Assembly (NCBI GenBank): GCA_026416815.1
Contig: JAOAEJ010000102.1
Location: 1-44,000 of the forward strand
Length of the DNA: 44,000 nucleotides
Reading direction: 5' to 3'
Source of the DNA: Clostridia bacterium
GTDB taxonomy: Bacteria; Bacillota; Clostridia; Acetivibrionales; DSM-2933
In this document: in pieces, positions 15,132-23,719 of the stretch
Layout: every line of letters starts with the position of its first letter
Numbering within the stretch: position 1 is the stretch's first letter
Notes under the pieces: generated by a model
The model's input: the letters and a program-made list of their open reading frames with translations, nothing else
Told to the model about the DNA's origin: nothing
Databases searched by the model: none
Translations under genes and position numbers: made by a program

Positions 15132-16909
15132 TATCCTGTCACCTCAATTCTGGCTTTGAGGTTTGGGGCAAATGTAATTTCTTGCCTTTCCACCACTCCA
15201 TTTTGATTTTGTCCGAACATTGTTTGTACAGCTATGCAATCACCGGACTGTATTGATGGGTCATCCCAAAAGTTAAATGTTTGCTTAATCCTCTTACCAT
15301 AGTAAGTTAGTAGGAAGTTAGCAACATTAGAGCTATTGGCACTGGTTACTAGCGTGTTATCTGCCACATCTGCTGTTTGAGGTACTTCTCCTGCCGAAAG
15401 GGCTATTGAAGCAACCACTGGTTTAGTGACATCTGCATATACCTTGCCTGTCACTGTCACTGTGAAAGTTCCTGTCCCATTTATGGCTACCGTTACCGAT
15501 GTTGCCGAATAAACCGGTGAACCAACTATTGTTCCTGAACCAGTTACTGCAACAGACACGTTACTTGCAGGGGCTTTGTCATAAGGTAAAATTAAAGTAC
15601 TTTGCCCTGTTTGAGTAAATGTTGCCTGGTATATTTGTTCAGATACTGAGTTTAAAGTGTATGTGTGCTCCTTCACACTAACCGCAGATATAAGTTGCTT
15701 TTGTTCTATCTGTGGTGTCCCTATTATCACATCATACTCGATTGTATCAACTGGTGTTGTATAATCAAGCTTCATAATGTGAATAATTCCATCCCTGTTA
15801 ATCCTCAAAGTGCATCTACAAGCCATCAATACAGCCTGTAAAGCCTCTCTGTGGCTCATTATTGGGAGATATCCATTCACCACTTCACCTGAAGCAGATG
15901 AATCAATGATTACGGGGAAAGTTCCTGCATCGTTTAGTATTTGCTGTATCACACTGGATATTGTAGCATTTACCCAAAACTGAGAGGAATAATATGTGGT
16001 CTTATCCAATAGGCCTATGGCATCTGTGGCCTCCAAAGTTGCCGTTATACCGGTTGCATTCTTCCAATCTGATAAATAGTATGTGCCCATCTGGACATAT
16101 TCATATTTTCCACTTGAAAGTAATACACCACTACTAGCAACTATTTGTTGCTTCTTTTGTAGGTATGCATATAAGCCTTGTGGGTTTGCCATATTGAACT
16201 TTTGGTCCGTATTTAAAACCGTAAACTTTAATTTGTTTATGGTAAGGACCGCATTGCTTGGGTCAACCTCTTCCACTATAGAAGCAGATATGAGGCTATC
16301 ACTATCAAATACTTCCTCAAGCCCAAAGTTCATCTCCATTAGTTTTACATACCTATACGGGGCATTTGTCTTTAAAAACCTAACCACAATTTTGTTGTAG
16401 TTGCTTACACCTCTTTGTATGTTACAACCTATCTGCGTGTTTTCCTGAACAAGCAAATAATCAAGTTGGGTTACTCCATTATACCAAGTTATATCAAAAT
16501 CAGTACAAAACGTGTTCCCAAGTGGGTCAAAGAAAAGGCCTATGCCAAAACTACTATGAACCTGGGAAAAAGTTATTGTGACCGTAGGTGGTACTGAAAA
16601 ATCACCATTTGAATCTGATATAGCAGATGACCACCAACCAAGGATGTTTGATGTGCTTACTGTATCCGGGGTTAATATAAAACTACCATCCAGTTCAAAG
16701 AAATCGTCCTCAAAGGTAGCCATGTTAAACTCAGGAGAGCGTATGCCATCTTTTATACTCACAATATCAGTAAAAGCTTGTGAGTTTGAAGCTACCGGGC
16801 TAGAATCCGGTTTAGCGGTTACATCATAAACGCCAAAATAGATACTAGCCACAGTACTACGTGTGCTTTTTTCTATTGCAGTCTGATAAGCTTGTGAGGT
16901 TGATAACAT
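15131..16909 (-). CDS. Tail tip / Tal-like minor structural protein
   Basis: 592 residues, in the position of the Tal/central tail-tip gene. N-terminal region (TIEKST-like start, YFGVYDVTAK) followed by beta-rich segments such as TVTITFSQVH and TLTINKLKFTVLN. LRINRDGIIHIMKLDY in the middle resembles the hub-like domain of siphophage tail proteins. Toward the end there is a Thr/Val-rich immunoglobulin-like stretch (VAVTGSGTIVGSPVYSATSV). No endopeptidase motif is evident. It sits 3 bases from the Dit-position gene and overlaps the next by one base. Confidence 0.7.
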   Translation of the reverse strand: MLSTSQAYQTAIEKSTRSTVASIYFGVYDVTAKPDSSPVASNSQAFTDIVSIKDGIRSPEFNMATFEDDFFELDGSFILTPDTVSTSNILGWWSSAISDSNGDFSVPPTVTITFSQVHSSFGIGLFFDPLGNTFCTDFDITWYNGVTQLDYLLVQENTQIGCNIQRGVSNYNKIVVRFLKTNAPYRYVKLMEMNFGLEEVFDSDSLISASIVEEVDPSNAVLTINKLKFTVLNTDQKFNMANPQGLYAYLQKKQQIVASSGVLLSSGKYEYVQMGTYYLSDWKNATGITATLEATDAIGLLDKTTYYSSQFWVNATISSVIQQILNDAGTFPVIIDSSASGEVVNGYLPIMSHREALQAVLMACRCTLRINRDGIIHIMKLDYTTPVDTIEYDVIIGTPQIEQKQLISAVSVKEHTYTLNSVSEQIYQATFTQTGQSTLILPYDKAPASNVSVAVTGSGTIVGSPVYSATSVTVAINGTGTFTVTVTGKVYADVTKPVVASIALSAGEVPQTADVADNTLVTSANSSNVANFLLTYYGKRIKQTFNFWDDPSIQSGDCIAVQTMFGQNQNGVVERQEITFAPNLKARIEVTG

Positions 16910-16912
16910 AGC

Positions 16913-17290
16913 CTACACCTCCACAAAGGAACAGGTTAATGTTTTCCACCATCCTGAAGTACCTCTTGAATAATTCAGGAGCTTTGCTGATATGGGTGAA
17001 ATATACATTGTAGCTGTTTCCATATTACCCGTAGGTGCTGGAAAGTATACGTCAAAATCAACCCTTGTTAATGTCTTTAAGAAACTAAACCAGCTATAAA
17101 ACTCCTCTGGCGTTCCAAATTCCCACTCACATTTAACCGACCACTTATCTGGTAGTGTGTCCCTTACGAGCCTACCATTCCCATTACGTTCAGCCGATTT
17201 TTGTTGAGGATTTACGGTTACCTCAAGAACAGTAGGGGCAGGAATATTTGTTACTACGCTATTGTACGTAATTGTTGGTTGGATACTCAT
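16913..17290 (-). CDS. Distal-tail-position protein, DUF6711-like
   Basis: 125 residues directly after the tape measure gene, overlapping it by 4 bases. The pattern VLEVTVNPQQKSAERNGNGR, then a Trp-containing strand WSVKCEWEFGTPEEFYSWFS and a C-terminal beta region, resembles small distal tail proteins. Length is short for a classic Dit (about 250 aa). Likely the adaptor between the tail tube and tip. Confidence 0.65.
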   Translation of the reverse strand: MSIQPTITYNSVVTNIPAPTVLEVTVNPQQKSAERNGNGRLVRDTLPDKWSVKCEWEFGTPEEFYSWFSFLKTLTRVDFDVYFPAPTGNMETATMYISPISAKLLNYSRGTSGWWKTLTCSFVEV

Positions 17291-19797
17291 ACAAATACAC
17301 CTCCTACGGTTACCATTCTCTTACCAACCCTATTATTCTCACCACCAATTTTATTGATGTTATTGTGAACAACCCTTGATAGCTTTTCCCCATCAATATC
17401 TACATTCAAGTCAAGGTTCTGTATTGCATCAAGTATGGCAAGCAAAACTTCAACCAAGCCTTGATTGCTAGCTCCCATCATTTCCTGTAGTTTAGATAAT
17501 GGGCTTATTACCTCAGGGTCAGATACTGCATTCCTGTTATCACCAACCATTGCCAGTGTAGGGCCTGTTGCCATACCACCTTGTGCAAGCTTTGGTACTT
17601 GAGGAATAGTGAATCCAAACTTTTTGCCTCCAATTACCGGTACCCAATCAGGTACATCAATTTGTAACAGGTTAAGGCCTCTAATCATAGAGTTAATCCC
17701 ATCAATTATGAGGTTTATTGCACCTTTGAGAATCCCAACTATACCATCAAAAATACCACCGAATATTTGCTTGACTCCAGTCCATGCCTTTTCCCAGTCA
17801 CCTGTGAAGATACCTGTAATGAAGTTGATGATACCGGTTAGAATCTTTATAATGGATTTAGCTATGTCAGCCAAGAAGCCTATAATGGTTCCTACAACCT
17901 CTGTGATTGTTTGGAATACATTAGCAAATGTTGGGCCAAATGTTTTTATTAAGAAGTTTACGATTGGAACGATGAACTTGTTGTAAATTTGCAGTACATC
18001 GACAACCAAAGTGCCTATAAAATCAGTTAAAGCTTGAACAACACCCTTTAAGTGCTTATCCCATAACCAACTCATTGTATTTAGCATTGTATTCACGATA
18101 GGTTGTAAGAAACTTTCCCACCATGATTGGAACAGCATTGTGATATTATCAAAGGTTGTTGTTAGGCCTGTAATGATTCCGCCTCCCCAAGTATCCCAGA
18201 ATCCTTTTATGATGTTGAGTGTATCAAGTACCATAGTAGATAGGACCTGTAAACCTGGATTAACTGCGCCTGACCACAATGTATCAAATATGGTCTTTGA
18301 ATTGTCGAATATGTTTTTGAATACCGTTAAGCATCCACTTCCAAAGTCTGTTACCAGGGGCAAACCACTATCAACAAACCATTGGAGTATAGGCATTGCG
18401 GCATCTTTTACACCAGTAAAAACAAGCCTTGCTGAATCAAGTATTCCTGCCAGGACATGCCCCATAGTTCCGATTTGTTGTTGCCAAAAAGGAACCAGGT
18501 CATTTATAAACCAGTTCTTAAGGGGTGCCCCTAAGGCCCCAATATCAGTGAAGGTACCCATCAGGGTTGTTTTCCAAGAGGATAACTGAGGAAGAACCTC
18601 ATCCAAAACTGATTTAAAAGTTGGGCCAAAAGCATTTATTAAGAACTGTCCTGCCTGTGAAGCCGTGTCTTTAATTTGATTTAAAATATCAAGAACCGGC
18701 TGGAACTGTGAAGCATCAAGCTTAATATCAGGTGCTGTTGCTGTACCTCCCATGTCAGTAGTTGCCATGTCAGCCGCACCAGCGGAAATACCATCCATTG
18801 CATCAGCCGTGGCTTGTGATATTACGTTGAGCTGGTCAAATGATGAAAGTGAGCCTTTAACATCCTTGCCTGCCTTCTTAACACTTTTTCCAACACCACC
18901 AGCAGCATCCACCATTTCATAGTTGGTTTTTACGGCATTTGAAGTAGCAGCCTTTGCACCAAAAATCATATCGGTGAAAGCCTTAAAGTATTGTGCAGCT
19001 ATTTGTAGCTTCTGGATTAAAACGTTCAAACCTTGTATTATAGGAGTTAGGATATTAATAAACCCTGCTCCTAATGTGGACTGGAATATCTTCCACTGTT
19101 CACTAAGCAATCGTGTTTGGTTAGCCCAACTACCTGATGTCCTAGCAAAGTCACCTTGAGCATCCTTGGTTACGCTTAATAAGTAGTTATACCGCAATAG
19201 CGTTTGTTGGGACTGTGACATGGCATTCCAAGAAGTCTTTATTCCTTTTGATAGGGCATAGGCCTCCATGTTTGCCACTGACATATTAATACCTAGTTGC
19301 TTTAGCGGTTCTGTTTCTCCAGAAATACCTGACCTTAGTTTTTGGAATGCATCTTCCTGGCTTAAGTTATAGAAAGAAGCCATATCCCCTGACAATGAAG
19401 TAATGCCTTCAGACATCTTAAGCATTGCCTGCCCTGTTATTCCTGAGCTTTTTAGCATTGCACCCATTGTAGAAGTAAACTTCTTTGCCGATAACTCGGA
19501 CATGCCTAAGCTACTTAATGCACTCTTTGCAAAATCATTTACCTGGCCTGCCATAGAGCCAAACGTTACATCAACTACGTTTTGCACCTCATTCAAGTTT
19601 GAGGCTAACTCAACACAACCTTGACCAAAATCGATAACCTTATCAACTATAAAGGCACCTGCTATTAACTTACCAAGCCCTTTGAATGCACCTCCAACCA
19701 TGTGTTGTGCAGTGCCAGCAATACCATTCAACTCTTTGTTAAAGCCTTGATAATTTATACCAAGGTCCAGGTCTATCCTACCTGCACTATCACTCAT
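17287..19797 (-). CDS. Tape measure protein
   Basis: 836 residues that set tail length and are ejected with the DNA; at about 1.5 angstrom per residue the tail would be near 125 nm (inference). An N-terminal amphipathic region (GAFKGLGKLIAGAFIVDKVI) is followed by long helices. Two FGPTF repeats (INAFGPTFKSV and IKTFGPTFANV) appear, then hydrophobic stretches near 640-700 and the TMP-typical GDWEKAWTGVKQIFGGIFDG. The C-terminal region carries PLSKLQEMM. It follows the frameshifted chaperone pair, the canonical order. SD AAAGGAGGTG. Confidence 0.92.
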   Translation of the reverse strand: MSDSAGRIDLDLGINYQGFNKELNGIAGTAQHMVGGAFKGLGKLIAGAFIVDKVIDFGQGCVELASNLNEVQNVVDVTFGSMAGQVNDFAKSALSSLGMSELSAKKFTSTMGAMLKSSGITGQAMLKMSEGITSLSGDMASFYNLSQEDAFQKLRSGISGETEPLKQLGINMSVANMEAYALSKGIKTSWNAMSQSQQTLLRYNYLLSVTKDAQGDFARTSGSWANQTRLLSEQWKIFQSTLGAGFINILTPIIQGLNVLIQKLQIAAQYFKAFTDMIFGAKAATSNAVKTNYEMVDAAGGVGKSVKKAGKDVKGSLSSFDQLNVISQATADAMDGISAGAADMATTDMGGTATAPDIKLDASQFQPVLDILNQIKDTASQAGQFLINAFGPTFKSVLDEVLPQLSSWKTTLMGTFTDIGALGAPLKNWFINDLVPFWQQQIGTMGHVLAGILDSARLVFTGVKDAAMPILQWFVDSGLPLVTDFGSGCLTVFKNIFDNSKTIFDTLWSGAVNPGLQVLSTMVLDTLNIIKGFWDTWGGGIITGLTTTFDNITMLFQSWWESFLQPIVNTMLNTMSWLWDKHLKGVVQALTDFIGTLVVDVLQIYNKFIVPIVNFLIKTFGPTFANVFQTITEVVGTIIGFLADIAKSIIKILTGIINFITGIFTGDWEKAWTGVKQIFGGIFDGIVGILKGAINLIIDGINSMIRGLNLLQIDVPDWVPVIGGKKFGFTIPQVPKLAQGGMATGPTLAMVGDNRNAVSDPEVISPLSKLQEMMGASNQGLVEVLLAILDAIQNLDLNVDIDGEKLSRVVHNNINKIGGENNRVGKRMVTVGGVFV

Positions 19798-20220
19798 TTA
19801 TCTCACCTCCTTTGGGCCGAACATAGCAGCAAAGGCCGCCGTAAGTGCTTGCATCTCCTTTTCAAGTTGTTCTGGATTCTCAAGCTTCTTATTAGCTAGC
19901 CTTGTTTGCCACTCTCTATGTATTTTTCTTTGGTCCGGTGTAAATTGCTTTATTATCTTTCTGTCTTTTTCACTCCTAATGGTTACAATGTTTCCAAGAG
20001 GAGTATCAGGCATCAGCCCACTAAGTAACGTACAAAACTCTGACCAAGGCATGTCTGTGTGCTGTCTTATTCTTATGCCATATTGCTTAGCAATACTTGC
20101 TTCGATTAAGTGCCAGTCCTCACGTACGTCATACCAAGTTTCATTATTTGCCTTCTGCTTTTCGAAATCGGGCCTCCGCATCGTCATATTCGATGTCCAG
20201 CATAGCAGCAAAGATTGCAA
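19798..20220 (-). CDS. Tail assembly chaperone, downstream frame (T-like extension)
   Basis: Only the part downstream of about 20163 is likely translated, as an extension of the preceding chaperone by a +1 frameshift. The nominal ATG at 20220 and the ATGs after it have no SD and lie inside the upstream gene in another frame. The encoded tail (EKQKANNETWYDVREDWHLI to FGPKEVR) resembles Gp15-type tail assembly proteins. A fused product would have about 98 + 121 = 219 residues. It would fold and load the tape measure protein encoded immediately downstream. Confidence 0.75.
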   Translation of the reverse strand: MQSLLLCWTSNMTMRRPDFEKQKANNETWYDVREDWHLIEASIAKQYGIRIRQHTDMPWSEFCTLLSGLMPDTPLGNIVTIRSEKDRKIIKQFTPDQRKIHREWQTRLANKKLENPEQLEKEMQALTAAFAAMFGPKEVR

Positions 20221-20458
20221 TCATCAGCACTTTCATATTTCCCACTGACATTTCATCAACCTTTAGCTCCTTTGCCGCCTTATCACCTATCGCAAGTTTT
20301 ATTGCTTCGGTTATTTTGGAAACCGAATTTGTAGCAGCCATTTCTTCGAATTTTGTAACGGTGGCAATGCCATCATTCACCGCATATTCCTTAGTACCTA
20401 CTACTATTTTTGACTTCTCATTATTCAGCTTATCTGAAATATTGATTATTTTTGCCAT
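20144..20458 (-). CDS. Tail assembly chaperone, short product (G-like)
   Basis: 104 residues between major tail protein and tape measure, the canonical chaperone slot. Strong SD (AAGGAGAG) and ATG at 20458. A hydrophobic helix (MKVLMIAIFAAMLDIEYDD) precedes the slip region; the frame stops soon after, at 20144. Abundant short form; a minority of ribosomes likely shift into the next frame to make the long form. Confidence 0.82.
   Translation of the reverse strand: MAKIINISDKLNNEKSKIVVGTKEYAVNDGIATVTKFEEMAATNSVSKITEAIKLAIGDKAAKELKVDEMSVGNMKVLMIAIFAAMLDIEYDDAEARFRKAEGK
20161..20167 (-). promoter_or_regulatory. Candidate +1 programmed frameshift site (TTT-CGA)
   Basis: Codon 98 of the short chaperone is TTT (20167-20165) followed by CGA. 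The downstream frame is +1. A Phe tRNA on TTT can re-pair with TTC after a one-base slip, and CGA is a commonly rare, slow codon, which suits +1 slippage. Exact site is an inference. Confidence 0.5.
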
Positions 20459-20493
20459 GAGTTTTCTCTCCTTTTTATATTTTTAAACTAGCA

Positions 20494-20516
20494 AAGCCCA
20501 CCACGAGGGTGGGCTT
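20494..20516 (-). terminator. Terminator after the major tail protein gene
   Basis: Perfect 9-bp stem AAGCCCACC / GGTGGGCTT, loop CTCGT, followed by TTTGCTAGTTT-type sequence. Lies between the major tail protein stop and the chaperone SD; probably attenuates the tail operon so that tail tube protein exceeds the rest. Confidence 0.75.
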
Positions 20517-20526
20517 AGCCATATTC

Positions 20527-21249
20527 TTATTGTACGTTTGCATGAGTGAATCCGACTTTCTTGACCACATTGCTTGCATCCACTTCCACCAATACGAAGT
20601 TGTCGTTCTCGACTGCTGTAACTTCGGTACCGAGTGTGTATGCTGTCCAACCTGTTGTTGCGGTTGAACCAATCTGGGGTACTGTAACGTTCAGTGCATA
20701 CTTGTAAGAGTTTCCTCCAGTTAAAGTAGGTGCCACTGTTGTTACCTTTGTCTTTCCGGCTGTTGCTCCATCCACGGTTACAAATGTCAATTTACTTGCA
20801 TTCGGGATAAATGCAGGAAGTCCATCAGACAAAATATCGAACTCAAGGGTATCAATATTTGTGGAATCTCCACCACCAGGAGTTGTCAGGTTAATGACAC
20901 AGTTCATGGTGAGGATACTTCCATCGGGCATATCCCATTCGAAAATGGATTCAACTCCCTGTCCGGTTTGAAGAATCATTTGAGCGATATAGTCATTGCC
21001 TGCATCACCATAGTTCCTCTTGCCGGAGAAGCTGAATGTCAACCCTTTACCGGTTACTGCCCTACGTATCCAGCCGGCAGTGTCCATTGGTGTCCATTCT
21101 TCTGTGTTACCATCAATAGATGGGCTGAATGTTTCCAGGTCTTTTGGCATAACCATATCCCCTGCCACAGAAGCACGACCTTTGGTACCTATCTTGAACA
21201 CATTGTTGTGAACAGGATAAACACCACCAAATAATTGCAGATTAAACAT
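20527..21249 (-). CDS. Major tail (tube) protein with N-terminal Prp-type motif
   Basis: 240 residues, in the tail tube position between connectors and chaperones, with a strong terminator right behind it. Beta-rich with GKGLTFSFSGKRNYGDAGND and a C-terminal Ig-like add-on (KVTTVAPTLTGGNSYKYALN). The N-terminus is MFNLQLFGG, which matches the Prp protease recognition core (NLQ(F/L)F then small residue) found also in capsid and scaffold of this phage. If cut after Gly8, the mature tube protein starts at Gly9. SD AGGGAGG. Confidence 0.88.
   Translation of the reverse strand: MFNLQLFGGVYPVHNNVFKIGTKGRASVAGDMVMPKDLETFSPSIDGNTEEWTPMDTAGWIRRAVTGKGLTFSFSGKRNYGDAGNDYIAQMILQTGQGVESIFEWDMPDGSILTMNCVINLTTPGGGDSTNIDTLEFDILSDGLPAFIPNASKLTFVTVDGATAGKTKVTTVAPTLTGGNSYKYALNVTVPQIGSTATTGWTAYTLGTEVTAVENDNFVLVEVDASNVVKKVGFTHANVQ
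21226..21246 (-). other. Prp-type cleavage motif FNLQLFG in major tail protein
   Basis: Residues 2-8. Same core as the capsid and scaffold motifs except Gly in place of Ala at the cleavage position; its location close to Met1 mimics ribosomal protein L27 of Firmicutes. Confidence 0.6.
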
Positions 21250-21250
21250 G

Positions 21251-21646
21251 TTAGCTTACCTCCCTTTCATAAAAAATATTTGCTCGTATTACCATTTCAC
21301 ATATATTGTTGCTATCCCTTTGGACATTGATTGGTCCTGGGTCTAGCATACTGACTGATATGACATTGGCCGTTCCCATTACCAGCTTGGCTTTACCAAG
21401 CAGTCCCTTATGAATGGTATTGGCGGTCTCCTCACATATGTCAGCATTTTCACCCCAATGAACTAAAAGTGTTATCGGTAATGTGCAGTATGACGAGTAC
21501 TGTACACCACCTATTGCAATGTTGGGTGCTGCACTTCCTCTCGCATAAACTCCTACACATTGCTGATTTTTATCTATCGTTCCGTTGTAGAACTTTATGG
21601 AGGGAAATTCCTGCTTTAGATAAGAAACAACGTCCTTTATCTTCAT
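21251..21646 (-). CDS. Tail terminator-like protein (Minor_capsid_3 type)
   Basis: 131 residues. SIKFYNGTIDKNQQCVGVYA and the strand-rich LPITLLVHWGENADICEET match the type annotated as minor capsid protein 3 in Firmicute phages, which is tail-completion-like. It ends one base before the major tail protein start. It would cap the tail tube or join it to the head. Confidence 0.72.
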   Translation of the reverse strand: MKIKDVVSYLKQEFPSIKFYNGTIDKNQQCVGVYARGSAAPNIAIGGVQYSSYCTLPITLLVHWGENADICEETANTIHKGLLGKAKLVMGTANVISVSMLDPGPINVQRDSNNICEMVIRANIFYEREVS

Positions 21647-21648
21647 GA

Positions 21649-22020
21649 TTACCCTCCTGTCAACTTCCGCATAAACTGTTTAAACAGCTTTCTCGGCCTT
21701 GATTTTTTTGAACCATTTAGCCACTCATCCCACCATTCACCTCGTGCATTTGCATTGACTGTTGTGTCAAAGTTATACTCAGGATGAAAGTAAAGCCTTG
21801 CGGCATATGGTGTATCATGTACAATAGAAATGGTACCGCCCTTGGCCTTGGAATCATCTACATATGTTTGTACATTTTGTAGTTGCCCAGTATCAAAAGG
21901 AATAACTGCTTCGGTAACAATCTCATGTAACATTTGTTCTCCGGTCATCTTAGCGGCCTTTATTTGGTCCTTAGACAACTGACGGAGTTTTGCACCATTC
22001 ATTTTAACCGATACCTTCAT
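21649..22020 (-). CDS. Head-tail connector (Minor_capsid_2 / HK97 gp10-like)
   Basis: 123 residues, with VIPFDTGQLQNVQTY and TPYAARLYFHPEYNF, the conserved VPvDTG.L and YA..qe.G-like pattern of gp10-type connectors, and a Lys/Arg-rich tail (KKSRPRKLFKQFMRK). It forms part of the neck between portal and tail tube. Tight spacing with both neighbours. Confidence 0.75.
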   Translation of the reverse strand: MKVSVKMNGAKLRQLSKDQIKAAKMTGEQMLHEIVTEAVIPFDTGQLQNVQTYVDDSKAKGGTISIVHDTPYAARLYFHPEYNFDTTVNANARGEWWDEWLNGSKKSRPRKLFKQFMRKLTGG

Positions 22021-22021
22021 A

Positions 22022-22348
22022 TTACATCAACTCCAGTTTGGTGTGGTGCACTGAGCCATCCGGATTACGTGGCCTTGCTGACTTGAATATTTTATATTTC
22101 TTGCCATTGAGTATCACGTTTCCCGTTATGGTTTTGAGGGTTGGCCCTATATCTTCACCGATTAAGGCGGTTGCCTCAAGTTGTACCTTTTGACCATTGG
22201 CATCCAGTACTGTTTTTGTATGTTCACTAAGGTTGCAAAAGCCGGTATATGTTGATACCTCATTTTGTTCACCCTCCTCAGTTAAACCATCAGTAAGATT
22301 GACCACAATTGGTGTTGTATCAAGGTGCTTTGGATATGGCAATTTCAT
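22022..22348 (-). CDS. Head-tail stopper (Minor_capsid_1-like)
   Basis: 108 residues, beta-rich (VVNLTDGLTEEGEQNEVSTY, then GKKYKIFKSARPRNPDGSVH). Matches the size, position and style of minor capsid protein 1 / stopper proteins that sit below the adaptor. It overlaps the upstream adaptor gene by 4 bases. Confidence 0.7.
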   Translation of the reverse strand: MKLPYPKHLDTTPIVVNLTDGLTEEGEQNEVSTYTGFCNLSEHTKTVLDANGQKVQLEATALIGEDIGPTLKTITGNVILNGKKYKIFKSARPRNPDGSVHHTKLELM

Positions 22349-22740
22349 GCCTGTTGCACCTCCCTACAATAGGGCTTTATCCCCCTATACAATAATCCTT
22401 GGTCATTCAGATAAGCTCTGGACCTCATGCATATTTGGCCCCCTTTAGTAATATTATCACCAAAGTTTATTGAAACGTCGGTCATGCTGTAACTTGCCAC
22501 CTTACCTTCAATATTGGAGCTCTCCCCTGCACTCATCCAAAACTCCACTTGGGCACAGGTTGCTAATTTCAGTGCCTCAGTGTGATTGGTGTTATCTGAG
22601 CGAACATTGTTTAGAGTTGCCTGTTTTATCAACTCACTGGCCCTCATTAAGAGCCTATCACTGTCTCCTGGCAACTTATCCTCAGTTGTGAAAAGGAACG
22701 CTGCCAGGTCCGTTTTTGTTGCATATGCTACATAAGCCAT
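22345..22740 (-). CDS. Head-tail adaptor protein, gp6-like
   Basis: 131 residues, helical. DRLLMRASELIKQATLNN and HTEALKLATCAQVEFWMSAG give the helical-bundle pattern of gp6/gp15-type adaptors that bind the portal. It heads the connector series adaptor, stopper, gp10-like, terminator. Strong SD AAGGAGGG. Confidence 0.75.
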   Translation of the reverse strand: MAYVAYATKTDLAAFLFTTEDKLPGDSDRLLMRASELIKQATLNNVRSDNTNHTEALKLATCAQVEFWMSAGESSNIEGKVASYSMTDVSINFGDNITKGGQICMRSRAYLNDQGLLYRGIKPYCREVQQA

Positions 22741-22758
22741 AGCGTTCCCTCCTTATGA

Positions 22759-23046
22759 TTATTCCTGAGCCTTTGCAGCCTCATCAGCTTTTGTTAAAGC
22801 TTCGATGTAGTACTCCTTAGGCTGTTTTTCCTCAACAGTAAGGCCTCTTGATACACACAAATCATAAAGAGCTTTGGGCTTCATAGTTGTATAATCAACT
22901 GCCTTTTCTTCCTCTTCAATGAGTTCGGCTATACCATTACCGGCCCACCTGAGAGCTACATCATCCGGAATATCATCATGTTCTGAACCAACATTACGCA
23001 TGATGTGGTTATAGTTTGTTTCCTTAAGCATCTTAACCTTTGCCAC
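22759..23046 (-). CDS. Small head protein with one HeH/SAP-like module
   Basis: 95 residues from a GTG start (GGAGG 9 bases upstream). Residues 1-45 (KMLKETNYN to DIPDDVALRWAGNGIAELIE) are of the short head-protein type with a D(D/V)A.RW..GiA pattern. Residues 52-87 carry the module YTTMKPKALYDLCVSRGLTV then YYIEALTKAD, shared with the SSB and with the 190-aa protein at 34499-35071. In head proteins such modules may touch DNA inside the capsid; that is inference. Confidence 0.72.
   Translation of the reverse strand: MAKVKMLKETNYNHIMRNVGSEHDDIPDDVALRWAGNGIAELIEEEEKAVDYTTMKPKALYDLCVSRGLTVEEKQPKEYYIEALTKADEAAKAQE
22786..22893 (-). repeat. HeH/SAP-like module copy 3 (head protein residues 52-87)
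   Basis: YTTMKPKALYDLCVSRGLTV ... YYIEAL, same pattern as the SSB repeats; more diverged (KPK for AK, GLTV for IEV). Confidence 0.75.
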
Positions 23047-23087
23047 GTCTGTGCACCTCCATCTATATTATGGTAAACGTAGGAATA

Positions 23088-23104
23088 GGGAGGTGGCCCC
23101 TCCC
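23088..23104 (-). terminator. Hairpin after the head decoration gene
   Basis: GGGAGG / CCTCCC stem with 5-base loop just after the stop of the 196-aa head gene; no long U-run, so likely partial. Confidence 0.45.
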
Positions 23105-23110
23105 CTTCCT

Positions 23111-23701
23111 TTACTGAATTACGAAACAAGCATCCACTTGGTTGCCATTCAAGGCACTGTTCAGTAACATTGTGTTACTTTCAATTGCTGTGGCGTTGGT
23201 TGCTATTGTAGGAGCTGTTCCTTCTTTCACCTTATTCAAATATGCATTCAAGCATGTATTGTAAGGTAAATAGAAAGGAAGTCCTAGATTGTTACCAAAG
23301 CCAACCTGTATTGTATCTCCACCTGCATTCTGTACAGGTAAAGCAATGTTTGTGATGGTTTTGAATGCCTTTGCACCTTGTACGGTAGTTGTACCGTTTG
23401 ATGTAATGGATTCAGTGATAACCTCATCTTTGTAATTTGTACCTGTGATAGTTACCACACCGTTTTGTCCGGCTGCTCCACCAACGATCGAAACATTCCT
23501 GGGTGTTAAAGGGTTTGTGATACCCGTTGTGATGTTTTGGGTAGAAGCACTAAGGGCCATGGAAGCATGGCAACCATTTGCACTCAATGCTACTGCCTTT
23601 GCACCAGGAATGGAGAGACAAGCAATTTGTCCATTCATAATGGATACACCCTTTACGTCGGACTGAATCTGATTGCCTTTAGCTTTCTTTGGAAAGAACA
23701 T
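23111..23701 (-). CDS. Probable head decoration / head fibre protein
   Basis: 196 residues directly behind the capsid gene. Small-residue-rich, beta-type sequence with GAAGQNGVVTITGTNYKDEV and TSNGTTTVQGAKAFKTITNI, like an Ig-type repeat, and a C-terminal Asn/Ala-rich strand region. Position and composition fit a capsid surface protein. A structural role is well supported by the neighbours; the exact one is inference. SD TGGAGG. Confidence 0.7.
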   Translation of the reverse strand: MFFPKKAKGNQIQSDVKGVSIMNGQIACLSIPGAKAVALSANGCHASMALSASTQNITTGITNPLTPRNVSIVGGAAGQNGVVTITGTNYKDEVITESITSNGTTTVQGAKAFKTITNIALPVQNAGGDTIQVGFGNNLGLPFYLPYNTCLNAYLNKVKEGTAPTIATNATAIESNTMLLNSALNGNQVDACFVIQ

Positions 23702-23719
23702 TATTCTCCACCTCCATTA

